Source: Larix sibirica
Taxonomy: Eukaryota > Streptophyta > Pinopsida > Pinales > Pinaceae
Assembly (NCBI GenBank): GCA_004151065.3
Contig: NWUY0300054679.1
Location: 11,772 to 22,465 of the forward strand
DNA length: 10,694 bases
Direction: 5' to 3'
The position numbers and the translations under genes were made by a program. How positions within the stretch are numbered: position 1 is the first letter of the stretch; the number at the start of each line of letters is the position of its first letter. Below are positions 1-8,325 of the stretch, piece by piece. The notes beneath the pieces were generated by a model, which did no database searches, had not been told where the DNA came from, and saw only the letters and a list, made by a program, of their open reading frames with translations.

Positions 1-540
1 GCTAAAATTGACTGTGGATGAATCGTAACCTTTTCTTTATTAAAATATATTTTGTTTTATTTATATTTCTGCATTAATAATTTTTCTATTTTATTTTACA
101 ACATGCCCGTTTGCTAAAATTGAGTGTCACTGTTGAAGGATTTGAACATTTTCACATTGGTTTTGTTTGACAGCCACATGCTCAATTGATTTCAGTTATT
201 TTCACTTTTTTTAACTTAAGATAAACTCCTTTAAGTTTGCAAAGAGTTTTGAATGGAGATATCTCTGTTTTTTAGATTAAAAAAAGGCGTGGAGGTATCT
301 CTCTTTTTAATTTATAATTTTATCAAACTTCTCTTTGATTAAAAAAGAGGCATGTATATACCAGTTAAGTTTCCAAAGAAACATAAGTTTTTAATTTTAT
401 TAATTTATACTTTATCAAATTTCAATTTCGATTAAAAAAGGATGTGTGGTACATACCAGGTAGGTCTCAACAACAACATAAACATAACCTAATCTACTTA
501 TCAATCTATACCATCTCTTCTTAGAATCAAAATTGAAATT
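1..540. other. AT-rich non-coding DNA with degenerate tandem repeat
   Basis: No coding frame is convincing on either strand. A degenerate repeat of roughly 60-85 bp occupies about 222-470. Two better-aligned units start at about 304 and 388; each has a T-rich start, 'tttatcaaa', 'gattaaaaaa' and then 'taccag'. A weaker earlier unit carries 'gattaaaaaa' near 275. The phrase 'gctaaaattga' also occurs at 1 and again near 113. This looks like decayed repeat sequence with no visible function. Confidence 0.45.
304..470. repeat. Degenerate AT-rich tandem repeat, two units
   Basis: Units at about 304-376 and 388-470 share the same order of short words: 'tttttaattt', 'tttatcaaa', 'gattaaaaaa', 'taccag' and a final 'tcaa' or 'ccaa'. 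Insertions and substitutions separate them, so the alignment is by eye and the edges are approximate. A partial third unit may precede them from about 233. Confidence 0.4.
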
Positions 541-541
541 N
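541..541. other. Single N, probable scaffold join
   Basis: A lone ambiguous base lies in AT-rich sequence. The sequences on its two sides do not visibly overlap or continue one another. A single N can mark a contig join of unknown or negative gap size, so linkage of 1-540 to the rest is uncertain. Confidence 0.45.
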
Positions 542-648
542 TCTTTTATTATTTTAACTATTATTTTATTATTTTCCTTAGGAGGCCCATTTTAGACCCC
601 AAATTTGCTCTAATGATCAAATTTACAAGAGTGAGAAGTTTTTTTGAG

Positions 649-778
649 TTGCAAAGGGAGAAGACAAGTGATTGTGAAAACATTTTCCTCATAAAGGGGA
701 ATGTTAACTTTCAAGGTTACTTTGAAGGTGTTTACACCATGCTTGGGGGTGCTTCATGTGTTATGGGGTACATGGTAT
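649..778. repeat. Direct repeat R1, copy 1 (~130 bp)
   Basis: This matches 1053-1181 in the same orientation, about 404 bp away. Shared blocks include 'ttgcaaagggagaagac', 'cctcataaaggg', 'tttacaccatgcttggg' and 'ggtgcttcatgtg'. The copies differ by scattered substitutions and short indels and look well above 80% identical by eye. No long ORF crosses it. The ~270 bp between the copies is not obviously repeated. Confidence 0.75.
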
Positions 779-1052
779 AAGAATGACCCTTTATTGTACC
801 ATGATGAACATACACATTGGATTTGAATTGCTCACTAATTGATGTCTTTTGTTGATGCTTATGTGGTATTCTTTGAGCATTGTAGGTCTATGGAGCTTGG
901 TAACAACTTCATCTAGCCAACACATTGATGGTGGTTTCTTCCTTAGGAGGACGACTCGCCTTGTAGGAGCATTGGGAATTTTGGAGGATGGTGTTGAGCC
1001 CTAGATGGCATGGTAACACTTGGTTGCTTGCATGGATACTTGTTTGCTCGAA

Positions 1053-1181
1053 TTGCAAAGGGAGAAGACCCGTGCTTGTGAAAATGCATTCCTCATAAAG
1101 GGGGAATTTTAACTTTAAAGGTTACTCTGAAAATGTTTACACCATGCTTGGGGGTGCTTCATGTGATATGGGGTGTGGTAT
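1053..1181. repeat. Direct repeat R1, copy 2 (~129 bp)
   Basis: This is the partner of 649-778. It ends in 'gtggtat' where copy 1 ends in 'catggtat'. The similarity stops abruptly at both ends, so this is either the visible part of an old tandem duplication or two insertions of one short repeat family. The sequence from 1182 to 1293 is AT-rich and unassigned. Confidence 0.75.
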
Positions 1182-1288
1182 CGTATCCATCAATCAATCT
1201 GATCAATGGAGGGGAGATTTACAAATTATGGGGTTCTAAATTTTGCCCCATGGAATTTATACGAAATTCATAAAGAATGAAATGCGTG

Positions 1289-1293
1289 TGCAG
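1289..1293. repeat. Probable target-site duplication, left
   Basis: The five bases 'tgcag' directly precede the TG of the proposed LTR. The five bases after its terminal CA, at 3286-3290, are 'tgaag', a 4 of 5 match. A 5-bp duplication is the normal size for LTR retrotransposon insertion. One mismatch fits an old insertion but also leaves room for chance. Confidence 0.4.
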
Positions 1294-1296
1294 TGT

Positions 1297-1336
1297 TGAC
1301 AAGATTTTGTCATTGATGTCGATAGTCATTAATGAC
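1297..1336. repeat. Small palindromes at LTR start
   Basis: Two short palindromes sit just inside the proposed LTR edge: 'tgacaa-gatt-ttgtca' at 1297-1312 (6-bp arms) and the perfect 12-bp 'gtcattaatgac' at 1325-1336. Their position suggests terminal structure in the LTR, but no function can be shown. Confidence 0.45.
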
Positions 1337-2074
1337 AAAGGCTTTCTTGATGTTTTTGTGAATTTGATTGAATAATTGATTGTTGATGAAGTCATGAAGC
1401 CCTTGTAGTGTTGATGAAGACAAGGTAGACCTAGTAAATGGAAGATTTTCTGGTCAGACTTATTGTATTCGGAAAAGAACCTACAACCATGAAACCTTGT
1501 GAAAAGTTTGAATAGGTTGGTTTGCTACAACAGCTTGGAGAACATCTCAGAATGTATATGTCTAGGATCATCAAGAATCCTAATCCGAATCTGAAATGTC
1601 ATAAACATTTGGTTCAAATTTGATGTCTAAAGATGCCCTAAAACATAGCAAAACTAATGTCTTAAGAGAGGCACTTTGTAAGATATATTTGATCCCCTCT
1701 TGAAGCATTGGAGAAGTCTTGAAAGATCTTATAGGAGTAAGGTTGAAGCCCCTATTTTTAAGAAGACAATGGTGCATATGAAGCCCAATAATTAGGCATT
1801 GAATCCCTTATGATGTAAAGAAGTCCTTGAAACATGAAAGTGTAAACAAGCAAGCAACCCCTTTTGTATTTATGTGATGAGATTTGTATCCCTCTTTGAG
1901 TGGCATTATAACCCATATTGTAATATCTTAGAAAGGTTGTTTAATATGTAAATATTGTTTTAAGGACAAGTTAAAATTCATGTCATGTCACCCCCAAAGG
2001 ATAAATAATTTGAAGTGCAAGCTAGCTCCAACTAAAAGATGATACATCGGACCTATTTTTGAGGCATTAACATG

Positions 2075-2082
2075 TATAAATA
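2075..2082 (+). promoter_or_regulatory. Putative LTR TATA box
   Basis: 'tataaata' lies about 780 bp inside the proposed LTR, a plausible U3/R position. Transcription would be expected to start roughly 30 bp downstream, near 2105-2115. It is a short motif in AT-rich DNA, so its value comes mainly from its placement. Confidence 0.35.
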
Positions 2083-2902
2083 AGAAAGATGTGCGCCTCA
2101 TTTGGGAGAAACAAATGTGAGATTTGATGGGGTGAACTCGAGGAATTGGTCAAACAAACAAGCTTCTCGAGGAGTAGGAGTGAGAGATCTGAATTCGTGG
2201 GGATAGTTGTGCTCTGAGGAAACAATTGGTAGAAGAAGAATAACAAGATGAAAGTAGCATGTTTGAGGAGTAGACCATGAAGAATTCTGGCCAAGGATGA
2301 TTTGATCTAGGTTTTTCTTGTGATTCTTGTGCAAAATCGCATGGCTAGTGAACTAAGCATAAGTGTTGAAGACGAGAGACTGTTGATGATATAAAGAATA
2401 CAAACCAAGCTTGAAATACTCATAAAGTATGGGTTAGAAAGTCGTATTGCAGATCATAAGTGATTTAGGATTAAAGTGTTAGTCTAAGGCCATTATGTCT
2501 TGATATGACTGGGTTTTCAAGGTGAACTATGGATTGGGGAGGATAGACTTGTAGACCACATAATCAAGGAGAAGAACAATGACTCGTGTTAATACAACTG
2601 GGAACCACAACAGACTTATATGTGACTGATTTTGGATTGTTGAATTAAAAAGGATAAGTCATATTGAACGAAGGATAGTGTGATTGAGTTTGGAACTTAG
2701 ATTGAAGTCATTACAGACTTGAAGTTGAAGTGGTTCGATTGATAAATGCGAAGAGGTTTTTGATTAAGAAGTCAACAATAGATTGAAGAAGAGGAAGACT
2801 AAGTACAATTAAAATAAGAAAGAGAGAATATTGAATGAAGAATGTCGAACATAAGAAGAATTGAGATTTGTTGAACGGGAAGAACCTATTACATTCCTTG
2901 AA

Positions 2903-2960
2903 GAAGGTTGGAGCCTTCACATCTCAATTGGATCTAAGAATACTTGGAAGATTGATGTCT
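2903..2960. repeat. Direct repeat R2, copy 1 (58 bp)
   Basis: This aligns without gaps to 3006-3063, with about 47 of 58 positions identical by eye. Both copies begin 'gaaggttggag', contain 'cttcacatctca' and end in 'tct'. It lies within the 3' part of the proposed LTR and is probably an internal duplication of LTR sequence. Confidence 0.65.
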
Positions 2961-3005
2961 TTCCAATCACAGATTGAAGACTATCTCAAGTAGAAGCTTG
3001 AAATT

Positions 3006-3063
3006 GAAGGTTGGAGACTTCACATCTCATTTGTATCTGAGATCTTTTGGGAGATTGTAGTCT
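3006..3063. repeat. Direct repeat R2, copy 2 (58 bp)
   Basis: This is the partner of 2903-2960 at an offset of 103 bp. It falls just before a T-rich stretch in the downstream part of the proposed LTR. Confidence 0.65.
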
Positions 3064-3285
3064 CCTCATTTGATGTACTTGAATATGGTTTTTATCAATA
3101 TATCTTATTGATTTATTCCATATATATTTTTTGTACTCCTGGTTGATGGTGTTTTGATACATATGATTAGATTGTTCATTTGAAAATTTGATTTAGTTAA
3201 TGATTAACCAAGTGTTAGAGAAGTGAAAAAGAAAAATGGTAAGAGATTGATTCACCCCCCCCTCAATATCTCAATGTGTTCTACA

Positions 3286-3290
3286 TGAAG
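3286..3290. repeat. Probable target-site duplication, right
   Basis: 'tgaag' directly follows the proposed LTR end and matches 'tgcag' at 1289-1293 at four of five bases. Confidence 0.4.
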
Positions 3291-3426
3291 ATGCATACAC
3301 AACGGAAATAAACTCTACCCACACACACATCATGTGTATACTAGCATATTCATCACATAAATAATATAATTATTTCACATTCAAATACAATGAAAATACT
3401 TATCTTTAAACAAAGAAGATCCAAGC

Positions 3427-3459
3427 AACTTATCAGATATCAGGGAAAATAACAGAAAT
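3427..3459. repeat. Direct repeat R3, copy 1 (33 bp)
   Basis: The copy starts 'aacttatcagatatcaggg' and matches 3489-3521 at 32 of 33 bases, with only an a/g difference. The offset is 62 bp. Such high identity beside heavily decayed repeats points to a recent local duplication or slippage event. Confidence 0.85.
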
Positions 3460-3488
3460 AAACTTATATTGCCGTGGGTTCAGAAAGA

Positions 3489-3521
3489 AACTTATCGGAT
3501 ATCAGGGAAAATAACAGAAAT
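3489..3521. repeat. Direct repeat R3, copy 2 (33 bp)
   Basis: This is the near-identical partner of 3427-3459. A 64-codon plus-strand ORF crosses it (3474-3668), but that ORF has no recognisable domain, and the same repeat outside the ORF is not coding, so I do not call a gene here. Confidence 0.85.
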
Positions 3522-4401
3522 TATCGAAAAACCTCGGCAAGAATAAACTTAGACCTGAAGAATTCTGAAAATATTGGGCAAAACAGCAACCTCAAAAACT
3601 TGGGAGAAATTGAAATCGGAAAATTGGTAGACATTAGAGATATTTGCAGCACTGATTTTTACATATAAGAAAGAATAAGATGTCTAGGAAACATGTCCTG
3701 CAATGAGATTGGCTACCTCATTATGACAGATGGTTCATCTTAAGTGGTATATTGTCTGAGATGGCTACTTAGTGCTGTGCACCTATTGGTTCAATAGAAA
3801 ACAATGTGCCTTGGAAGCAATTGAACTAAGTATATGGAACTCAGTAGTTAGTGTATCCTTTTAAAAGAAAAAAGAAAATATTCCAAAATTTCTACATAAT
3901 ATTTTGTCACTGGAAAATACCAGCCACCATAAAACACCCAATGATCATTTGAGAGCATTTGAAGATTTTGGAGCTCTGGCAAAGAGAGCTGATTTGGCGC
4001 TGTTTGTGGGCTGATTTCGGTGAATAGCTGATTATGATCTTACGTTGTAATATGATTTTTTCGCTCAACTGTCATTAACTATTTTGTTGAAATGCCTATA
4101 AGGGAAAGTGTTAGCTCTCTCCTGAAGCTATCAGTTTAATGCCCATTTGGGGGTTTTAGCCACCAAACATGTGTATAACCCCTCAAGTGCTAGCTCCTTT
4201 AGTTTTAAGTTGCAAGGGCTTGGGTTAGGGTATACTGGAAAGTGATTTTGTGTTCTAGTATTCTATATAGAAATTTGTAAAGAGTGTTTACAAGTAATGT
4301 TGCAGGTAGGCTTCAGCTAATAGAAGTCAGGACTTGTAATAAACATTATAGCTCTCACACAATGAAAAGGAAATCAGGAAAACTTTGCAAGAAGTTCTAA
4401 C
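3522..4401. other. Unassigned non-coding DNA (possible intron)
   Basis: No exon, RNA gene or repeat is evident. If the NAD kinase-like exon at 4402-4508 belongs to a live gene, this stretch would be the start of the intron downstream of it, because that exon reads on the minus strand and its donor site is at 4400-4401. I looked by eye for the next conserved NAD kinase block (the GGDGT region) on the minus strand and did not find it. Confidence 0.35.
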
Positions 4402-4508
4402 CTTTTTCCCAAGTTTGCACAAAATTGAAATATTGACTTTCTTCAAGAAGTTCTTCCTTCACCCGAATCTCTACAAATATATTTACTTTTTTCTCTTCTT
4501 TAAGCCAC
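4402..4508 (-). CDS. NADK1: NAD kinase (NADK1-like) internal exon
   Basis: NAD kinase phosphorylates NAD to NADP using ATP. Read on the minus strand, the 107-bp segment encodes 35 whole codons that begin '[13 protein letters not shown]' and end '[10 protein letters not shown]'. From memory this matches the stretch just before the GGDGT nucleotide-binding motif in plant NADK1-type enzymes, including the 'RWL', 'NI-VE', 'RVKEELL-ES' and 'FNFVQTW' blocks. A consensus acceptor precedes it (pyrimidine-rich, then 'catattacag', with AG at 4509-4510), and a donor follows it ('aaaaag' then 'gttaga', with GT at 4400-4401). The exon starts with the last base of a split codon, giving AG|G for Arg if the previous exon ends AG, and ends with the first base of another. 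Ile replaces the usual Pro in 'VEPRV'. The frame is open without stops. No neighbouring exons were found in the window, so it is either part of a gene with multi-kilobase introns or an isolated gene fragment. Confidence 0.6.
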
Positions 4509-5567
4509 CTGTAATATGCAGAAAAGAGTACAGATTCGTCATATACCAACGTTGTCAATAAACTGGTAATGTATGAACCAACTAACAATGCACAAATGTG
4601 ATTGAAGAAAGCTATCATCAATCACAACCAACACAGTAAAACAGGGATATGATTTTAAAGGAAAATTCAAATAAGAGTTTAAATGTAAATAGATGTGCGA
4701 CATGCCAAACTAGAAAGAGACAGAAATAGAGTATGTGTATATACTATAGTCTATAAGTATAAACTATATGCATAAAAAACAAGTTCTACCTCGTTAAAAA
4801 GTCGATAAAAATTCTAAACTGCAAATTATGGACTTCTATAAATAGATGGAACAAACTAGAGTCAATTGATAAACAGCAACCCTAAGAAAATTAAAATACA
4901 GGAAATTAATAGTTTTCCATTTTTGGCACATAAAATTAAAAAGACTCACAGAGACATTTAAATAATTGAAAAATTGAAGTCCATCAATTATAAATTTATA
5001 GTTCATCAATTTCAGATTAATACACACATTAATAGTTGGTTTCAATACAAACAAATTTTGTACACATAGATCCAAAATCTCAGATGTGTAGACTAATAAA
5101 TGCACACAAAAACTGTAGATTGAATCATTTATGAATTTTCTACAATGATAGAAACATCTGTTGCACGAAACTCATAAACTGCCCACGTACCAGTACCAGA
5201 TACTTGTGGAATCTTGAAGTATGTGAGAGCTAACCATTCAACATGGTCTTTATCATTATTTTGTTAGAGGTACCATGTTTATCTAAATAACACTTTAGGC
5301 CAAATCCTAAATCTAAGGGTGGTTTTAAGTTTTTAACCACCACTACCCACCTTTTGAACATATGTTAAGGGCATGCACATCTCCTGGAGGTTTCTTACTA
5401 TGAAGACATGGTCGCAAGACATAAAAGAGGAATGCCCTTCACAATATGATGACACATGGCACAATGAAACCCTTGATAGGGTCTAAGGAACATTAACAAA
5501 GAGGAGCACGTTGATCAAAGGGATGACACATAGCAAATCAAGCACTAATTTGTGGAGCGTATTGCAT

Positions 5568-5787
5568 AGAATGGTCTAGAAGACCTTTATTGTATTATTT
5601 ATTCAACTAAAACAACTTTTAAGGAAGTGCTCCACCAAGAAGGCTCTAGAACAGCTCCTAACCAAGCAATTATTTATTATTTATGAAGAGCACTTTGGTG
5701 GAATTAGTACATTTGGCATATTTTTGACATGGTCAATCACCTATTAGCGGGAGCACCCTGCTTCCAAGGGAATCTCTAGACCATTCT
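5568..5787. repeat. 13-bp inverted repeat pair enclosing ~194 bp
   Basis: 'agaatggtctaga' at 5568-5580 is perfectly complementary to 'tctagaccattct' at 5775-5787. The enclosed DNA has no ORF, and no clear target-site duplication flanks the arms, so a MITE call is not justified. Chance or secondary structure in a decayed repeat remains possible. Confidence 0.5.
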
Positions 5788-6480
5788 CTTATATTTTAAT
5801 ATTATTCTTCGGAGGAAAGATGGATCTATTACTTTCTAGAGTCTCCTCAAGAATATTTTATTGTAAATTAGTTAAAGAGGAGCTCAATAAAAAGGATATT
5901 CCTCTCACTTTGCAAATCAGAAGTGCCGGTGGAGAAAATCTCCTTTAGAAGGCCAAGGATATTGTAAATTTTCAGGATAGAGGGAGAAAAAGCTTGGGTG
6001 AATTATTTTATCTGTTGCTTGAGTATGGATCATATTGATGCTAGGGCTTCTATATCAAATTCTGATGGTATATATCTCTATCTCTAGATCTGTTACACAT
6101 TTATTGTGGACTGTTTGGATGCCAGAGAAGGACATTTTCAAGAGGTATCCATGCCCTCCTTGTCCTGTGATGCAATCAATATTTGTTATTGAAAATTAAG
6201 GCCACTGTTCACTTTCATTAAATGATTGCTGCTGTTATCTTTGCTTTATTAATTGCGCGTATGCTGGTTGGTTTCTAACTGGTAAATGGCAAAGCATCTT
6301 AATAAGCTTATCATATAGTTCTTTGCATCAATGTGGCTAGGTTAAATGGTGATGTTCAAGTATAACCTAACTTGTTGATTTCTCCTTCACACTTCAAACT
6401 TCATCTTCAAGTAATTCTTTGACTACATTTTCCCAAAGGACAAGGCACTCGGTCTTACTTGTCTTTTCACCCTTGTTATG

Positions 6481-6497
6481 CCTCATACTGTATGAGG
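6481..6497. repeat. Short perfect palindrome
   Basis: 'cctcatac' and 'gtatgagg' form perfect 8-bp arms around a single central t. No run of T or other terminator-like context adjoins it, and the role is unknown. Confidence 0.5.
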
Positions 6498-6860
6498 ATG
6501 ATACCACTCATTTTTGGTTTACTTTCTCCCGGCCTATTGATGCATTCCACACCATTGTGGCCCATTTTTTCTGCTTATGGGTCTTCTATGTGATATGAGT
6601 GATGTGATGATGTTATTTCTTGTTCTACTACTATACCATGTTGGGTGATGTACTATGACGATGATTTATTTATTGATGCTGCACTATACTGTATACTGCT
6701 GTTACATGATATATTGTATTTTGATTGTTTTGATGAGTATAGCTAGTAGTGTTATCACATTTATAGTAGCTGGGGCTACCATATATTTTTTCCAGATTCC
6801 AGTATATTTTTCAGCCAGTCTTTTACACTGAGATGCTTGAGATGAGCATCTATATTGGAT

Positions 6861-6861
6861 N
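6861..6861. other. Single N, scaffold join truncating pol
   Basis: Reverse transcriptase similarity on the minus strand ends within a few bases of this N, just after a 'LQSLQGK' block that in intact elements runs on into the connection and RNase H regions. The sequence on the left side of the N (6776-6860) is open in one frame but shows no recognisable continuation. The missing 3' half of the element may lie elsewhere in the genome. Confidence 0.55.
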
Positions 6862-7243
6862 TTTCCTTCCCTTGCAAACTTTGAAGTTGGAGAAGGGTGC
6901 TAGGTGCAGGTAAGGCCAAAATGGCCTCAACCTTAAATGGATAAATTTTGATCCCTTCCTTGGAAACTATGAAGCCTAGAAGCCGTTCAACTTCAACACA
7001 AAATATGCATTTGTGTGGGTTTAAGCATATGTTGTAATGCCAACATCTAAGGAAAATGGCCCTGCGATGTTCATGATAATATTCTTGGCGAGTCGAGTTG
7101 GCAAGAATATCATCGAGGTATGGATCAACAATATGGTTGATGTCGTGAAAAGCATATGACATGGCCCATTGAAATGTAGCCCCAACATTTTTGAGACCAA
7201 AGGGTAATTTTCAATAGGCGAAAGTTCCCTAAGGGAAGATGAA

Positions 7244-7299
7244 AGCAATTTTATGTTGATCAGATGGGAGTATTTTGATCCAATCAACATAAAATTGCT
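7244..7299. repeat. Perfect 17-bp inverted repeat inside RT
   Basis: 'agcaattttatgttgat' at 7244-7260 and 'atcaacataaaattgct' at 7283-7299 are exact reverse complements around a 22-bp spacer. The left arm is ordinary reverse transcriptase coding sequence (the DQHK block, read on the minus strand). The right arm is its inverted copy and lies where the protein should carry motif A, so it appears to be the secondary copy. Confidence 0.9.
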
Positions 7300-7341
7300 A
7301 TTCTAATTTTGGTCTGGAGCGAAAGTGGATTGACTTTGCTA
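7294..7341 (-). repeat. Gag-like 48-bp segment inserted in RT
   Basis: An ungapped match to 10333-10380 in the gag region has 42 of 48 identical bases in the same orientation. In another frame it spells 'QSTF-P-QN-NSN', as gag does. The six bases 'attgct' (7294-7299) are shared with the right arm of the 17-bp inverted repeat, giving a microhomology at the junction. The segment, together with that arm, replaces reverse transcriptase motif A and adds about 27-30 bp. Confidence 0.7.
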
Positions 7342-7742
7342 ATACAAAACTTCCAACACAGTTGTTGATAATTTGGTTGATAAAGGGTGTGGGGTAATTT
7401 TCCTTGGGATAAGCCTTGTTTAAATCCCTATAATCGACATAGACTCGAATAGTTCCCTATTTTTTAGGACCGAGACAATATTAGAGACCCATTTAGTTAA
7501 CGATATTGGATAAATGAAACTTGCTTTCAAAATTTTCTCAACCTCGACCTTGATGTAAGCGGTTTTGCAGGGGTGAACCAGGCATAGTTTCTGTCGGAGT
7601 GGCTTAGCTCGTGGGTAGGTTTTTATTTTGTGAACCACGATGGATGGGTTGATACTCGACATCTATTCATATCTCCATGCAAACACATCGCGAAATTCTT
7701 GGAACAAGGCCTTGTAAATTTTTGCCTCTTCAGGAGAAAAAA

Positions 7743-8325
7743 GTTTGGCCAAGTTGAATATTTTCCACGATACCAGGTTTCAGCGAGATATCAATTAACA
7801 TTGTAGGTGTAATGCTCCCTAAGTTCCCTTCGGACAAAGTGTCATGAGTGAGGATGGGATATTGGGGCTTGTCAATAATGTTGGCTGAAACAATAGATTT
7901 AATGTCGTTTTCTACCATTTGGATATTTGGGAGGAAAGATGATCTATGATGGAAATCTTCCCAAGGAGACTCATCTAAACTCATGATCTCCATAATAGAC
8001 TCATGGATGGAAAAGTCTGTAGGAGATAATCCAAAGAAGGTGAAGAAGAGTCTAACCAATAAGGTAGAGTAGTAGGGGTCCGATGCCACAAGGTGTTGGT
8101 CATCGGGTCTGAATCATGTGAGGAGATGAATCGAATTGACTATATACTGCCTCGTTTGGGCTAAGTGGCATTCTATCTCCAATGGAACTCGAACTCTGAT
8201 GGGTTAGGTACAACCCAAAATCATGTGATTAGGGGATTTTTGTACCTGGATGAAATCATATTAACCGAAGCATTTGTCTGGGGATCTGGGGCAACTAAAG
8301 GAAAAATCCTATGAGAGGAGAATCT
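7743..8325 (-). pseudogene. Pol spacer between protease and RT, copy A
   Basis: This minus-strand stretch links the protease-like region to reverse transcriptase. An open frame at 7730-8089 includes 'SIMEIMSLDESPWEDFHH' and 'ILTHDTLSEGNLG', then 'DISLKPGIVENIQLGQTF'. From memory, comparable spacers occur in related plant Ty3/gypsy polyproteins. There is no known catalytic motif. Upstream of about 8090 the frame is broken, and the alignment continues in other frames. The part from 7958 upward is duplicated in copy B. Confidence 0.65.

Larger units (their letters stand above)
1294..3285 (+). mobile_element. Probable solo LTR, Copia (Sirevirus-like)
   Basis: The segment opens with 'tgttgac' followed by 'ttttgtcattgatgtc', a start typical of many plant Copia LTRs, and ends with 'tctaca', giving the usual TG...CA termini. 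Near-matching 5-bp flanks (tgcag / tgaag) support the boundaries. A TATA box at 2075-2082 would divide a U3 of about 780 bp from R and U5. A run of eight C in 'ttcacccccccctc' at 3251-3264 resembles the C-rich tract near the 3' end of Sirevirus-type LTRs. No Copia gag, integrase or reverse transcriptase lies beside it, so this is a solo LTR or a remnant cut off by assembly. The length of 1992 bp suits the larger Copia LTRs. The family assignment rests on recalled LTR features, not on a search. Confidence 0.5.
4509..6860. other. Unassigned AT-rich DNA, probable intron or decayed repeats
   Basis: No gene is supported here. The part from 4509 to 5260 is AT-rich, with short chance ORFs. About 5300-6150 has the texture of old LTR sequence, including 'gatgacacat' at two places about 73 bp apart, but no termini can be set. 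Bases 6200-6780 are T-rich, with many TGATG-like words and a palindrome at 6481-6497. If the exon at 4402-4508 is live, this would be the intron upstream of it. Confidence 0.35.
6862..7742 (-). pseudogene. Reverse transcriptase (pol), broken
   Basis: This segment would copy element RNA into DNA in virus-like particles in the cytoplasm. It opens with 'FQEFRDVFAW' and, after a stop, 'KTYPRAKPLRQKL' and 'FIYPISLTKWVSNIV'. Next come 'VDYRDLN', 'NYPTPFINQII', 'KLPFGLKN-GATFQ', 'MSYAFHDI' and the catalytic 'YLDD' at 7109-7120. 'CLNPHKC', 'LLGFIVSKEGI' and 'LQSLQGK' follow, before the N. Lesions are a likely frameshift in a T run near 7738-7744, a TAG at 7663-7665, a frameshift near 7456-7466, and stops at 7298-7300, 7229-7231 and 7211-7213. 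The expected motif A, with the first catalytic Asp, is missing; that place is filled by the foreign-looking segment at 7283-7341. The YLDD Asp pair is intact. The family call is secure, and the protein cannot be functional. Confidence 0.85.

Noticed and set aside
304-470. Possible CRISPR-like or satellite array
   Set aside because: The units are degenerate, AT-rich, irregular in spacing and only two or three in number. The genome is also clearly a plant nuclear one.
2067-2334. Two overlapping minus-strand ORFs of 75 and 78 codons
   Set aside because: They lie opposite the LTR leader region, are rich in Leu, Ser and Phe, and have no recognisable domain. They are probably shadows of purine-rich plus-strand sequence.
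2711-2920. 69-codon hydrophobic minus-strand ORF
   Set aside because: The hydrophobic look comes from the complement of a GAA/AAG-rich LTR stretch. There is no start context and no homology that I recognise.
3474-3668. 64-codon plus-strand ORF
   Set aside because: It is rich in Asn, Ile, Lys and Glu, as expected for AT-rich chance translation. It has no known domain and starts within a local direct repeat.
4836-5105. 89-codon minus-strand ORF
   Set aside because: Its composition fits AT-rich chance translation, and no motif or splice context supports it.
5129-5263. 45-codon minus-strand open stretch ending '...TGTWAVYEFRATDVSIIVENS' (split here as TGTWAVYEFRA and TDVSIIVENS)
   Set aside because: It looks somewhat protein-like and could be a last exon, but I recognise no family, the upstream acceptor is weak, and such a length arises by chance fairly often.
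7021-7290. 89-codon minus-strand ORF overlapping RT
   Set aside because: It is an alternative frame of the reverse transcriptase region. The true frame, with YLDD, is the other one.
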